Positions 1 through 8,933 of a DNA stretch of 38,706 bases are shown piece by piece. The notes under the pieces were generated by a model, which searched no databases, was not told the DNA's origin, and saw only the letters and a program-made list of their open reading frames with translations. Each line of letters starts with the position of its first letter. The stretch's first letter is position 1. This DNA is from Elusimicrobiota bacterium. GTDB taxonomy: Bacteria; Elusimicrobiota; Elusimicrobia; UBA1565; JACRDR01. Where the stretch lies: contig JAPLKK010000035.1 in assembly GCA_026388115.1 (NCBI GenBank), positions 69,168 to 107,873 of the forward strand, written 5' to 3'. The position numbers and the translations under genes were made by a program.

Positions 1-146
1 TCGGCGGCCTCGAGGTTCAGGGGTGTCGTGCCGAAGGCGCCCGAGTCCACGCGGGCGAGGATGGAGGGCAGCCCTGCCGCGGCGACGGCGGCGCGGGCGC
101 GGCCCAGTTCGGCTTCGACGTCGGCGGATTCGATCTTGGCTTTCAC
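1..146 (-). CDS. Partial CDS (C-terminus outside window), hypothetical protein; GTG start overlaps the upstream stop (GTGA)
   Basis: Open minus frame VKAKIESADVEAELGRARAAVAAAGLPSILARVDSGAFGTTPLNLEAA; GTG at 146-144 overlaps TGA (145-143) of the neighbouring minus-strand ORF. Confidence 0.45.
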   Translation of the reverse strand, partial: MKAKIESADVEAELGRARAAVAAAGLPSILARVDSGAFGTTPLNLEAA

Positions 147-1210
147 TGCTCCGGCTCCCCACCCCGACCCTCCTCCCCTGTGGGGGAGGGAGCGTCCAGG
201 GTGTAGACGATGTTGGCGGTGCCCGCCTGGCGCAGGCGCTCGTTCAGGTGCTCGGCGGCGCCCGGCGTGCACACGAATTTTCGCTCTTTATTGACGCGGT
301 AGCCCAGCCGCCGCGCCTCTTCTTCCACCAGCGGCCGGCTCTCGTCGGAAAGGAAATGGCGGTAGATCGTCGCGAAGGGGTCCGCCTCGCGGTCCTCATC
401 GATGTCCACCGAGGCCTTGTCCCACGGCAGGTGGAGGATGAACTCGCCGGCCGCCCCCGCGCCCTCGCCGCTCCAGCCGGGCGGCGGCGGCGCGGCGAAG
501 GACCATAGCGGTCCGATGCGCGCCCGCGTGACCTCCTCGACGCGCACGCCCGCCATGTGGCCCAGGAGCAGGAACGTCAGCTCGCTCTCGTCGGCCGCGT
601 ACCGCTCCAGGGTCTCCCGGAAAAGCTCCGTCTGCCGGCTGTAATCGCCCGTGCGCTCGATGAGCGCGGCGCCGAGGCTCATGTCCTTCTGCTCCAAAAG
701 CAAGGTGAAGCGCGTGAAGACGTTCTCCGCCGCGTCATAGCGGTCGAAGACCGCCTCATAAGCCGCCATGCCGCGCCCGCCGTCCACGCGGCGCAGCAGC
801 ACGCTGATATTGGTGAGCGGGGGGAACTCCCATTGCGAGAGCATCTGGTAGTACTGGACCTTCGCGGCGATCTTCGGCGTGAGCGCGCGGCCGCCCGACT
901 GCCGCGCGGCCTGCTCCGCCAGGAACTCCTCCGCCACGTCGTGGTCGGCTTTGACCCGCACGATCTCCTGCAGGGTCGGCATGCCGGAGCCCAGGTCGAT
1001 CTGGACGCCGTCGTAGACGCCGAGGCGCGCGGAGGCGGCCATCGCCTGGAAGTAATGGGCGCACCCGTAGGGGTCCGGGTACCACTTGTTGAGCCGGCCG
1101 GCGAGGATCAGCCGCGCCGCGGTCTCTGCGTAGCGGTCTAGCTCGGCTCCGGCAAGGAGCCTTCGCGGGCGGCTCGGCAGCCGGGTCGTATCAATTGGAC
1201 TTGCCGGCAC
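143..1210 (-). CDS. Hypothetical protein, 355 aa, second gene of TelA-like operon
   Basis: Long minus ORF with protein-like composition; GTG start overlaps the end of the 1191-2261 ORF by 20 nt; no family recognised. Confidence 0.65.
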   Translation of the reverse strand: MPASPIDTTRLPSRPRRLLAGAELDRYAETAARLILAGRLNKWYPDPYGCAHYFQAMAASARLGVYDGVQIDLGSGMPTLQEIVRVKADHDVAEEFLAEQAARQSGGRALTPKIAAKVQYYQMLSQWEFPPLTNISVLLRRVDGGRGMAAYEAVFDRYDAAENVFTRFTLLLEQKDMSLGAALIERTGDYSRQTELFRETLERYAADESELTFLLLGHMAGVRVEEVTRARIGPLWSFAAPPPPGWSGEGAGAAGEFILHLPWDKASVDIDEDREADPFATIYRHFLSDESRPLVEEEARRLGYRVNKERKFVCTPGAAEHLNERLRQAGTANIVYTLDAPSPTGEEGRGGEPEQ

Positions 1211-2261
1211 CGTCGCCGTATTCCTTTCGCGCCATCTCGATGGTCTCGTTGATGCGCTGCTCCTTGATCTCGCGCTCGGCGGCCAGGTTGGATTTCACCA
1301 GCTCCTCGGTCTCGGTGTCGTAGATCTTCATCTCCGAGGTCAGCTTCTCCACGTTCTGAGTGAGGTACAGCGACGTCTCCGAGGCGAGCGCGGCCAGCTT
1401 GTTGGCGCTCTTCTTGAGCGATTCCATCGACTTGTGCATCTCGACGGACAGCTCGCCCGCGCGCGCGAGGGAGGCCAGGCCGGCGAGGTTGCCGTGCAGC
1501 TCGTTCAACACCTCGTTGCCCGCCTCGTAGAGCGACTGCATGTTCCCGTTGAGATTGGTCATGATCTCGAGGAAATTGTTGTTCATGTTCACGATCGCCT
1601 GGATGCGGTCCTCGGCGTTCGAGTACAGCCGCAGCTTCGCGCCGTGCTCCCAGATCAGGCGCTTGACCTCGCTGATGCGCACGTTGGCCTCGCGGGCCTC
1701 GGCGCTCTTGGGGTCCATGCTCTGCAGCTTCGCCTCGAGGTCCTTGCGGTGGGTCTCCAGGTCCAGGACGAAGTGGGCCGCCTTCTCCTCGTTGTGCGAG
1801 GCGGCGATCATCTTCTTGTTGAGGCGCGAGATGTCGTCTTGGAGGTTCTTGATGTCGCTTTGCAGCGTGTCGAGGTAGTTGCCGATCTCCTGCACGCGGC
1901 GCTGGGCGATCTCCACCTTCTCGCCCAACAGCTCCTTCATGTCGCGGCTGGGGGCGAACTCCTTGATGAGGGGCATCTTCGCGAGCAGGCCCTTGATGTT
2001 GGTCCCGATGTGGTCGAGCGTGAAGATGTTCCCGAGGTAATCCATCGCGCTCTTCTGGTCGGCGATCTCCTGCGTCATGTCCTTGGAGAGGCGCGAATAG
2101 GCTTGGGAGAGGTCGTCGAACTTCTTGAGGTCGGTGGTGTGCTTGGTCTGGTACTCGTTGAGCATGCCCTCCAGACCTTCGCGCGAGTAGCCCTCCCCGT
2201 CATAAACGACCTGCCGGGTCAGGATATCGGTCGATTCTTTCTGCTGCTGTTGCGGTTCCAT
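1191..2261 (-). CDS. Coiled-coil protein resembling TelA / toxic anion resistance family
   Basis: Long heptad-rich protein; segment PLIKEFAP...LDTLQSDIKNLQDDISRLNKKM...LEAKLQSMDPKSAEAREANV...NNNFLEIM resembles TelA architecture; good promoter upstream. Confidence 0.55.
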   Translation of the reverse strand: MEPQQQQKESTDILTRQVVYDGEGYSREGLEGMLNEYQTKHTTDLKKFDDLSQAYSRLSKDMTQEIADQKSAMDYLGNIFTLDHIGTNIKGLLAKMPLIKEFAPSRDMKELLGEKVEIAQRRVQEIGNYLDTLQSDIKNLQDDISRLNKKMIAASHNEEKAAHFVLDLETHRKDLEAKLQSMDPKSAEAREANVRISEVKRLIWEHGAKLRLYSNAEDRIQAIVNMNNNFLEIMTNLNGNMQSLYEAGNEVLNELHGNLAGLASLARAGELSVEMHKSMESLKKSANKLAALASETSLYLTQNVEKLTSEMKIYDTETEELVKSNLAAEREIKEQRINETIEMARKEYGDGAGKSN

Positions 2262-2292
2262 GCAAGCCCCTCCGTCCGCCGATGCGCCCTAG

Positions 2293-2321
2293 AGTATAGG
2301 AAGGGTCCACGTCGAGCGCAA
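2293..2321 (-). promoter_or_regulatory. sigma70-like promoter of the TelA-like operon
   Basis: Minus strand TTGCGC-N17-TATACT (revcomp GCGCAA 2316-2321, AGTATA 2293-2298). Confidence 0.55.
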
Positions 2322-2325
2322 GCCT

Positions 2326-2354
2326 TTGGCGACCTTTTCGACATTGTGTAGACT
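2326..2354 (+). promoter_or_regulatory. sigma70-like promoter of ABC transporter gene, very close to start codon
   Basis: TTGGCG (2326-2331) N17 TAGACT (2349-2354); ATG at 2362. Confidence 0.45.
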
Positions 2355-2361
2355 CTCCCGG

Positions 2362-3162
2362 ATGGCGGATATCATCGAGGTCGAAGGGCTGACGAAGAGC
2401 TTCGGCGATTTCCGTGCCGTCGACGGCATCTCCTTTTCGGTGCCGGCCGGCGCGATCTTCGGCTTCTTGGGCCCCAACGGCGCCGGCAAGACGACGACCA
2501 TCAAGATGCTGACGACCATCCTGTCGCCCGACGCGGGCACGATGCGCGTCGACGGGCACGACCCGGTGCGCGAGCCGCTCGAGGTCCGCCGCTCCTTCGG
2601 CATCGTGTTCCAGGACTCGAGCGTCGACAGCGAGCTGACCGCTTTCGAGAATATGGAGCTGCACGGCATCCTGTACGGCGTGCCCGCCCGCGGCCGCAAG
2701 GAAAGGATCGAGCGGCTGCTCTCCTTCGTCGAGCTGGCCGACAGGCGCAACGACGTCGTCAAGCAGTTCTCGGGCGGCATGATCCGGCGCCTCGAGGTCG
2801 CGCGGGCGTTCCTGCACGAGCCCAAGATCCTGTTCCTGGACGAGCCGACCGTGGGCCTGGACCCGCAGACCCGCAACCGCATCTGGAGCGCGATCCAGGA
2901 GATGGTGCGCGAGCGCGGCACGACGGTGCTGTTCACCACGCATTACATGGAGGAGGCTGAGAAGGTGGCGGGCCAGGCGGCCATCATCGACTACGGCAAG
3001 ATCGTGGCTCGCGGAACGCCGGCGTCCATCAAGGAGACGGCCAAAACCGCCACGCTCGAGGAGGCCTTCATCGCGCTGACGGGCCACGCGATCCGCGACG
3101 AGGAGTCGTCGCCGCTGGCTGAGATGCGGCAGCTGCATCGGTTGTGGGGGCATCGGCGCTGA
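2362..3162 (+). CDS. ABC transporter ATP-binding protein (DrrA/CcmA type)
   Basis: Walker A GPNGAGKTTTIKML, signature FSGGMIRRLEVARAF, Walker B KILFLDEPTVGLDP; start MADIIEVEGLTKSFG. Confidence 0.93.
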   Translation: MADIIEVEGLTKSFGDFRAVDGISFSVPAGAIFGFLGPNGAGKTTTIKMLTTILSPDAGTMRVDGHDPVREPLEVRRSFGIVFQDSSVDSELTAFENMELHGILYGVPARGRKERIERLLSFVELADRRNDVVKQFSGGMIRRLEVARAFLHEPKILFLDEPTVGLDPQTRNRIWSAIQEMVRERGTTVLFTTHYMEEAEKVAGQAAIIDYGKIVARGTPASIKETAKTATLEEAFIALTGHAIRDEESSPLAEMRQLHRLWGHRR

Positions 3163-3828
3163 TGGGAGCGGTCTATATCCTGTGGCTGCGCCAGCTCAAG
3201 CGCTACAGCCGCGCCCGGGCGCGCATCATCGGCTCTTTGGGCCAGCCGCTGCTCTTCTTGCTGGCGCTGGGCTTCGGCTTCGGCCCGACGTTCCGGAAAG
3301 CGGGCGGGGGCAGCTACATTCAGTTCTTGTCGCCGGGCATCATCGCCATGGGGATCCTGTTCACGGGCCTGTTCTCGGGCATCGAGGTCCTCTGGGACCG
3401 GCAGTTCGGATTCTTGAAAGAGACGCTCGTCGCTCCGGTCTCGCGCCTGCATATCGTCCTCGGCCGCACGCTCGGCGGCGCCACCATCGCGCTGATCCAG
3501 GGCTCCCTCGTCTTCGGCGTCTGCCTGATCGCCGGCTTCCGGGTGGAGAGCCTCGCCCACTTCCCGCTCGCCGCGGCGTTCATGGTGCTCATCTCCTTGG
3601 CCTTCACGGCCGTCGGCACGGTCTTCGGTTCGGTCTTCGAGGACATGCAGGCCTTCCCGGTCACTTGCGACGTCGCTCAATCCCTTGTCCTACGGCGTGG
3701 ACGGCCTGCGCGGGGCGCTTACGCACGGCTACGCGTTCGGGGCGGGCGTGGATCTGCTCGTCCTAAGCGTGACGACGGCGGTGTTGTTGGCCGTCGGGAG
3801 CTGGTGCTTCTCCCGGATACAGCTATGA
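3162..3828 (+). pseudogene. ABC-2 type permease, apparently disrupted by an out-of-frame internal deletion
   Basis: N-terminal part MGAVYILWLRQLKRYSRARAR...EDMQAFPVT in one frame; C-terminal part TSLNPLSYGVDGLRGALTHGYAFGAGVDLLVLSVTTAVLLAVGSWCFSRIQL* in the +1 frame, ending in an ATGA overlap with dut; total 667 nt is not divisible by 3. Confidence 0.8.
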
Positions 3829-4262
3829 TCGAGGTAAAGGTGCAGAGGCTCGACCCGGCCGTGCCTTTGCCGCGCTACGCGCACGAGGGGGACGCGGGGG
3901 TGGACCTTTATGCCGCGCGGGACCTCACGGTCGGGCCGGGTGCGCGCGTCCTCGTTCCGACCGGGCTGAAGATGGCGATCCCTCGCGGCTATGAGGGCCA
4001 GGTGCGTCCGAAGTCCGGCTTGGCGCTCAAGCACGGCATCACGGTCCTCAACACCCCGGGCACGGTCGACGCGCCGTATCGGGGCGAGGTGGGCGTGATC
4101 GTCATCAACCACGATCCCGTGGCCGCGTACGAGATCAAGAAGGGCGAGAAGATCGCGCAGATGGTCTTCAGCCGGGTCGAATGCGCTTCCTTGTGCGAAG
4201 TGCAGGAGCTGGACAGCACCCCGCGCGGCGCGGGCGGCTACGGCAGCACCGGCAAGAGCTGA
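3825..4262 (+). CDS. dut: dUTP diphosphatase
   Basis: MIEVKVQRLDPAVPLPRYAHEGDAGVDLYAARD, RPKSGLALKHGITVLNTPGTVDAPYRGEVGVIVIN, GKIAQMVF-like GEKIAQMVF and C-terminal RGAGGYGSTGKS motifs of trimeric dUTPase. Confidence 0.95.
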   Translation: MIEVKVQRLDPAVPLPRYAHEGDAGVDLYAARDLTVGPGARVLVPTGLKMAIPRGYEGQVRPKSGLALKHGITVLNTPGTVDAPYRGEVGVIVINHDPVAAYEIKKGEKIAQMVFSRVECASLCEVQELDSTPRGAGGYGSTGKS

Positions 4263-4331
4263 GCTACGGCATGGCCGGCGCCAAGCAGCCGGCGAGAAAT
4301 GACCCGCCCAGAGATTTGTATTCTTGATCGC

Positions 4332-4538
4332 ATGACGGACCTTCGGGTTTTGCTTGAGGCGCTCCTGCTCATCTCCCTGCCCTTCTCCTTGGTCATCGCC
4401 GGGGTTATTTTGCGCCGCAAGTTCCGGGATTCCCCGTCAAAGGCCGGCCGCGTGCTGGGCACGGCGGTTCTCTGCGCCGGCATCCTCGCCGTGCTTTTCT
4501 GCGTCTTGGTCGTGCTCAACTTCAAGGGGATCCTCTAA
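4332..4538 (+). CDS. Small membrane protein, two predicted TM helices
   Basis: MTDLRVLLEALLLISLPFSLVIAGVILRRKF...VLGTAVLCAGILAVLFCVLVVLNFKGIL. Confidence 0.55.
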   Translation: MTDLRVLLEALLLISLPFSLVIAGVILRRKFRDSPSKAGRVLGTAVLCAGILAVLFCVLVVLNFKGIL

Positions 4539-4890
4539 ACCTCTCAGTCGGTGGCTGTCGCCGACAGCCGATCACTGGTCGAGCCTGCGTGCGGCCCTCG
4601 AGCGCCGGATCGCCGCCGAGCGTGTTCCTCAACGCGATGCGCTCGCTTTCAAAGGGCGTCAGGTCCTTGGCGCGCTGACGCTCGATGAGCGCTTGGATGG
4701 CCTTCTCCGTGTCGGCGGCGCTGTTTTTGGCTAACTTGCGGATCTTGGGGTCGGAGATGTTCCCCATTGCCGCGCGGACGGCGAATTCGATCCCGTTTCC
4801 CATCCGGTCGACGCCTTGGTCCCCGGCGGGCTCGGCTGCGGCGGCAGAGGGGGCGAATCGCTTCGGCGGTCTTGTCGCTAGTTGCTCGAA
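4522..4890 (-). CDS. Possible C-terminal continuation (frameshifted) of the lipoprotein-like CDS, or a separate small CDS
   Basis: Frame gives protein-like TFEQLATRPPKRFAPSAAAAEPAGDQGVDRMGNGIEFAVRAAMGNISDPKIRKLAKNSAADTEKAIQALIERQRAKDLTPFESERIALRNTLGG. Confidence 0.4.
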   Translation of the reverse strand, partial: FEQLATRPPKRFAPSAAAAEPAGDQGVDRMGNGIEFAVRAAMGNISDPKIRKLAKNSAADTEKAIQALIERQRAKDLTPFESERIALRNTLGGDPALEGRTQARPVIGCRRQPPTERFRGSP

Positions 4891-6113
4891 GGTATGTGTT
4901 TGCCGGAGGCGCAAGCGAACAGATACTTCCCCGGTTTGAGCGGCGTCCATGAGACGAGGCCCGCCGCATCGGCGGTGACGGTGGCGACGGTCTTGCCGGA
5001 TTCGTCTTGGATCCACACCGTCGCGTTCGGCATCGCGTCACCGTCGGCGTCCTTCGCGATCATGCGGATCGGGATCGTGGTGCGGAAATCGCCGCCGCCT
5101 GGAAATCTCGCCGTGATGCTCCGCCTGCGATCCCCGCCGCTCGCTTGGGGGGCGGCGACTGCATTTCCGCTGGGGTCCGAGGGGTCGACCGCCAACCCGG
5201 TGACCCGGCCAGAGGTGAAGCCGTTTGCAATCGTGTGTTCCGAGATGGATTGTTCTCCATTCCCGCCCTCCTTTGGGGAGTTCTTCACCGTATTCATCCA
5301 GAGCGGTCCATCATTGGGCTCGGGTACAACTCCTCTGTTCCCCGCCGGTTGGGGGCGACGATCGCTCGGTCGCGGCGATTCGTTTTCGGCGATTTTGAAC
5401 CGCTGGCTCGTGTCGGGCCCGCCTAGCGTTTGTTCGCGTGCTGTCTCGACGCCGGCGGGCGCTTTCCACACGCCTTTTGCATCCGCGGTGGGAGTCGGTG
5501 CGGGCGAGTTGCTCACCGTAGCGGTAAAGGTGACCGGCTGTCCGAAAGGAGCCGGATCCTTTGGAGGGGAAACCTTGACCCGCGAGAGTGTGCCGTCTCC
5601 CCAATCGATTGTCGCCAGCCCTTTCAGAAGCGTAACGGTGCCGATGTAGCCCTTGTAGCGGACCGTGTCCCCTTCTCTTGGGGAACTCACCATCACGAAC
5701 TCCGCGGGCCTGAGCGCCGCAAATCCTATCGTCTCGCCGGGTTGGGAGGTGGCGGCGCCGTTTGGCTGAGCAATCACTACAAGGGTGACGTTTATGCCGG
5801 GCGTGAGAGCGAGAGCAGGAGGCGGGTCGGCTTGTTCGAGACCCGGGATCGATTTGCCGAAGTTGGTCTTGAGAGTCTCCCCGGGGTGCAGGTCCTGCTT
5901 ATCCGGCGATGAGTCGGGGAGGCGCTCTTTGAATAGCGCGGCGGCGTCGGGGGCGAAGCGTGGAGATTGCAGGGCGCCGCCGGCGTTGCCGATGGCAGGG
6001 AGGGCTTCCCTATCAGGGCCGAGGGCGTCTTTGGCACAGGCGGGAAGCGCCAGAAGCAAGAGGCCTCCCAGACACGCAACACAGATTCGAATCGCAGCCG
6101 AGGTCCTCTTCAT
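4878..6113 (-). CDS. Exported (lipo)protein with Ig-like / carboxypeptidase-regulatory-like C-terminal domain
   Basis: MKRTSAAIRICVACLGGLLLLALPACAKD signal/lipobox-like; C-term IPIRMIAKDADGDAMPNATVWIQDESGKTVATVTADAAGLVSWTPLKPGKYLFACASG. Confidence 0.7.
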   Translation of the reverse strand: MKRTSAAIRICVACLGGLLLLALPACAKDALGPDREALPAIGNAGGALQSPRFAPDAAALFKERLPDSSPDKQDLHPGETLKTNFGKSIPGLEQADPPPALALTPGINVTLVVIAQPNGAATSQPGETIGFAALRPAEFVMVSSPREGDTVRYKGYIGTVTLLKGLATIDWGDGTLSRVKVSPPKDPAPFGQPVTFTATVSNSPAPTPTADAKGVWKAPAGVETAREQTLGGPDTSQRFKIAENESPRPSDRRPQPAGNRGVVPEPNDGPLWMNTVKNSPKEGGNGEQSISEHTIANGFTSGRVTGLAVDPSDPSGNAVAAPQASGGDRRRSITARFPGGGDFRTTIPIRMIAKDADGDAMPNATVWIQDESGKTVATVTADAAGLVSWTPLKPGKYLFACASGKHIPSSN

Positions 6114-6304
6114 GACGTTCTCCTTGCTGGCGGCTAGGGGCACTGCACGTCGCTTCCACGATTGCCAAGCCGTGGATTGGTTGGATAAAGGCCTTGAACT
6201 AATGCAACATCACTGCCAATTCTGGATAGTGTATGCTGTTATTATTTTGCTGTCAAGTGCTGATTATTTGCTTTGAGCTCCGGGGCTCTGGGCTGGCACC
6301 GACG

Positions 6305-7705
6305 CTAATACTTACCGCCACCGAATTGGGTCCAGACCCACTTGCGGTTGGAGAGAGGATCCTTCATGTCCGCCGACGGGAAGACGATTTTCACCGCTTT
6401 CAGGTCCGCGTCGCAGGTGAGCCAAAGGACAGGGTGGAGCTTCTTGCCGCCTTCGCCGGGCCACGGCTTGTCGGTGGCGGCCAAGGTGCTCGTCTCCTCC
6501 AGCGCCGTCCTGAGCTCGAGGAAAGACAGCGGCTTGCCCTTCCAGTCGAGAAAGACCGAGGCGGTCCATAGAGGCTTGAGGCTGTCGGAGGGCTTGATCG
6601 GCCGGTCCCTCCAGCCCTTGAGCCACAGCACGGCCGCCTGCCTGAGCCACCGGGTGCGCTGAGCCTCCTCCAGCACCGACGCGCGCTCCGGCGTCCAGGG
6701 GTCGGGCGGCGTGTCTCCCATGAAAAGGTGCATCGCGCGGTTGAGCTTGCCGGAACCGGGGGGCTCGTGCTCGGGGGCGCCCAGGCCCGCCCGCCACGCG
6801 GCCAAGAGCGAGGCGTCTTTGATCATCGCCTTGCCCGCTCCACGAAGCCTTTGGCGATGCCCGTCCATCGCCTGGGCCAACAGCTCGTTGGCCGCGTCGC
6901 GCAGGCGGCCCTGCAGCTCGTTGAAGCGCGCGTCGCGGATGACCTTGGCCTGGCCCGCGTCGAGGCGCAGGCGGTCGTCGTCCATCTCGGCCGCGACGAC
7001 GGCCGGGCCGAGCTCGAGCCGGGCGTGCTCGGCTTCCACGCCGTAGACCGACAAGGCGGCGAGGCTCGCGCCGTCGGAGGAGATGTGCCGCCACGCGCGC
7101 CCGCGCATGCCGCCGCCCTCGATGAGGACGGAGGGCTCGGGCTCGGACTCGTGGTCGGGCGGGCCGAGGGTGAGGCCGTCGATGGAGATGGGCACGCGCG
7201 AGCGGGCGCAGCGCTTGGAGACCGTGGCGAAGACCTTGTCGAGCGTCTTGTCGAGCCCCCAGACGCGGATGCGGTTGCGCTCGTCGGGCTCCTGGGGCGG
7301 GCCGAGCGCGTGCTCGAAGCCCGGGTGGACGGTCAGCTCCACCGGGCCTTCCGGAGGCGAGGAGGACACCGACACGCCCTGGGCTCCCAGCTGGAAGGCG
7401 CCGAGCACTCCGGCGGCGAGGAAGCGTCCGCGCCGCCAATCCTCCTCGCCGGCGAAGAGGTTGCCGAGCGGGTCTTTCAGCTCGTCTTTGTCGAAGGAGC
7501 CGCCGTCGAAGAGCAGCTCGTAGGCCCCGGGCCCCAGGGTGAGGATGTCGATGCGGCCGGAACTGGAGGCCACGGCCGCGCGGCAGAAGGCGAGGATGTG
7601 CTCGGCCGGGTCGGCGAGGCGGAACTTGCCGAGCTTTTCCAGCATGCGCTGCTGGTCGATGCGGAAGGTGCCTGTGCTTACGTGGATCGGCTCGCTGTCT
7701 GCCAT
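6305..7705 (-). CDS. Hypothetical protein with N-terminal GHKL/HSP90-like ATPase resemblance
   Basis: FRIDQQRMLEKLGKFRLADPAEHILAFCRAAVASSSGRIDIL...LLFDGGSFDKDELKDPLGNLF pattern; start MADSEPIHVSTGTF. Confidence 0.65.
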   Translation of the reverse strand: MADSEPIHVSTGTFRIDQQRMLEKLGKFRLADPAEHILAFCRAAVASSSGRIDILTLGPGAYELLFDGGSFDKDELKDPLGNLFAGEEDWRRGRFLAAGVLGAFQLGAQGVSVSSSPPEGPVELTVHPGFEHALGPPQEPDERNRIRVWGLDKTLDKVFATVSKRCARSRVPISIDGLTLGPPDHESEPEPSVLIEGGGMRGRAWRHISSDGASLAALSVYGVEAEHARLELGPAVVAAEMDDDRLRLDAGQAKVIRDARFNELQGRLRDAANELLAQAMDGHRQRLRGAGKAMIKDASLLAAWRAGLGAPEHEPPGSGKLNRAMHLFMGDTPPDPWTPERASVLEEAQRTRWLRQAAVLWLKGWRDRPIKPSDSLKPLWTASVFLDWKGKPLSFLELRTALEETSTLAATDKPWPGEGGKKLHPVLWLTCDADLKAVKIVFPSADMKDPLSNRKWVWTQFGGGKY

Positions 7706-7718
7706 GGGCGACGCCAGT

Positions 7719-7747
7719 AGGATGCGCGGCTCGGGCGTTCCTGTCAA
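7719..7747 (-). promoter_or_regulatory. sigma70-like promoter of the GHKL-like gene
   Basis: Minus strand TTGACA (revcomp TGTCAA 7742-7747) N17 CATCCT (7719-7724); start codon at 7705. Confidence 0.4.
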
Positions 7748-7794
7748 GCCGCGGGGTGTCCCGCCGTCAAGGGAAAACAGTATACTGCGAGCCG

Positions 7795-8874
7795 ATGCCC
7801 GACCTCGTGGAAATCCTCAAAGCCACGGTCCAGCGCAACGCCTCCGACCTCCACATCGTCATCGGCAAGCCGCCCATGCTGCGCGTCAGCGGGGTGATGG
7901 TGCCGCTCGACGGCGTGCCGGCCTTGACCGAAGAGGCGGCCAAGGACATGATTTACTCGGTCTTGCGCGAGGAGCAGCGGGCCCGCTTCGAGGAGAGCTG
8001 GGAGCTCGACTGCTCGATCGGAGTGCCCGGCCTGTCGCGCTTCCGCGTCAACGTCTTCCAGCACAAGAGCGGCATCGGCGCCGTCTTGCGCGTCATCAGC
8101 TCCCATATCCCGAGCCCCCAGGAGCTCGGGCTGATGCCCTCGATCACCAATCTGATCGACGAGCCGCGCGGCTTGGTGCTCGTCACCGGGCCGACCGGCT
8201 CGGGCAAGACGACGACGCTGGCGGCGCTGTTGGAGGAGATCAACAAGAAGCACCAGAAGACGATCATCACCATCGAGGACCCGATCGAGTACGTCTACGA
8301 CGACAAGAGCTCGGTCATCATCCAGCGCGAGGTGGGCCAGCAGACCCGCAGCTTCTCCGAAGCGCTGCGCCATGCCCTGCGCCAGGACCCCGATGTGATC
8401 CTCGTCGGCGAGATGCGGGACCTCGAGACGATCTCGCTGGCGATCACGGCGGCGGAGACGGGGCACCTGTGCTTCGCGACCCTGCACACCCAGGACGCGC
8501 CCACCTCCGTCGACCGCATCATCGACGTCTTCCCCGCGCACCAGCAGCAGCAGGTCCGCGTGCAGGTGTCCACGGTGCTCAAGGCGGTCGTCAGTCAGAC
8601 GCTGATCCCGCGCAAGGACGGCAAGGGCCGCGTGTGCGCGCGCGAGGTGATGATGATGACCCCGGCCATCGGCTCCATCATCCGCGACGGCAAGACCCAC
8701 ATGCTCTACGGCGCCATCGAGGCCGGCGCGAAGTTCGGGATGATCTCGATGGATCAGTACCTCGTCTTCCTCATCAAGCAGAACCTCGTCACGCCCGAGG
8801 AAGCGCTCGCGCGCTCGCACAACCAGGACAACATCCGCGCCCTGCTGAGCCTGAGCTCCCAAACCCCCGCCTGA
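7795..8874 (+). CDS. pilT: Type IV pilus retraction / twitching motility ATPase PilT
   Basis: DLHIVIGKPPMLRVSG; Walker A GPTGSGKTTTLAALLEEIN; IEDPIEYVYDDKSSVIIQREVGQQTRSFSEALRHALRQDPDVILVGEMRDLETI; ETGHLCFATLHTQDAPTSVDRIIDVFP. Confidence 0.95.
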   Translation: MPDLVEILKATVQRNASDLHIVIGKPPMLRVSGVMVPLDGVPALTEEAAKDMIYSVLREEQRARFEESWELDCSIGVPGLSRFRVNVFQHKSGIGAVLRVISSHIPSPQELGLMPSITNLIDEPRGLVLVTGPTGSGKTTTLAALLEEINKKHQKTIITIEDPIEYVYDDKSSVIIQREVGQQTRSFSEALRHALRQDPDVILVGEMRDLETISLAITAAETGHLCFATLHTQDAPTSVDRIIDVFPAHQQQQVRVQVSTVLKAVVSQTLIPRKDGKGRVCAREVMMMTPAIGSIIRDGKTHMLYGAIEAGAKFGMISMDQYLVFLIKQNLVTPEEALARSHNQDNIRALLSLSSQTPA

Positions 8875-8895
8875 AGATTGGTGCCGTTTGATGTC

Positions 8896-8924
8896 TTGCG
8901 CAAACCGCCTCGACCCTTTATCCT
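8896..8924 (+). promoter_or_regulatory. sigma70-like promoter, 9 nt upstream of ATG
   Basis: TTGCGC (8896-8901) N17 TATCCT (8919-8924); ATG 8934. Confidence 0.5.
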
Positions 8925-8933
8925 AAGAGCAAG

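Noticed and set aside
3144-4262. 372-aa permease-dUTPase fusion protein
   Set aside because: Fusion arises from a frame disruption in the permease; dut has its own ATG at 3825 in an ATGA overlap with the real permease stop.
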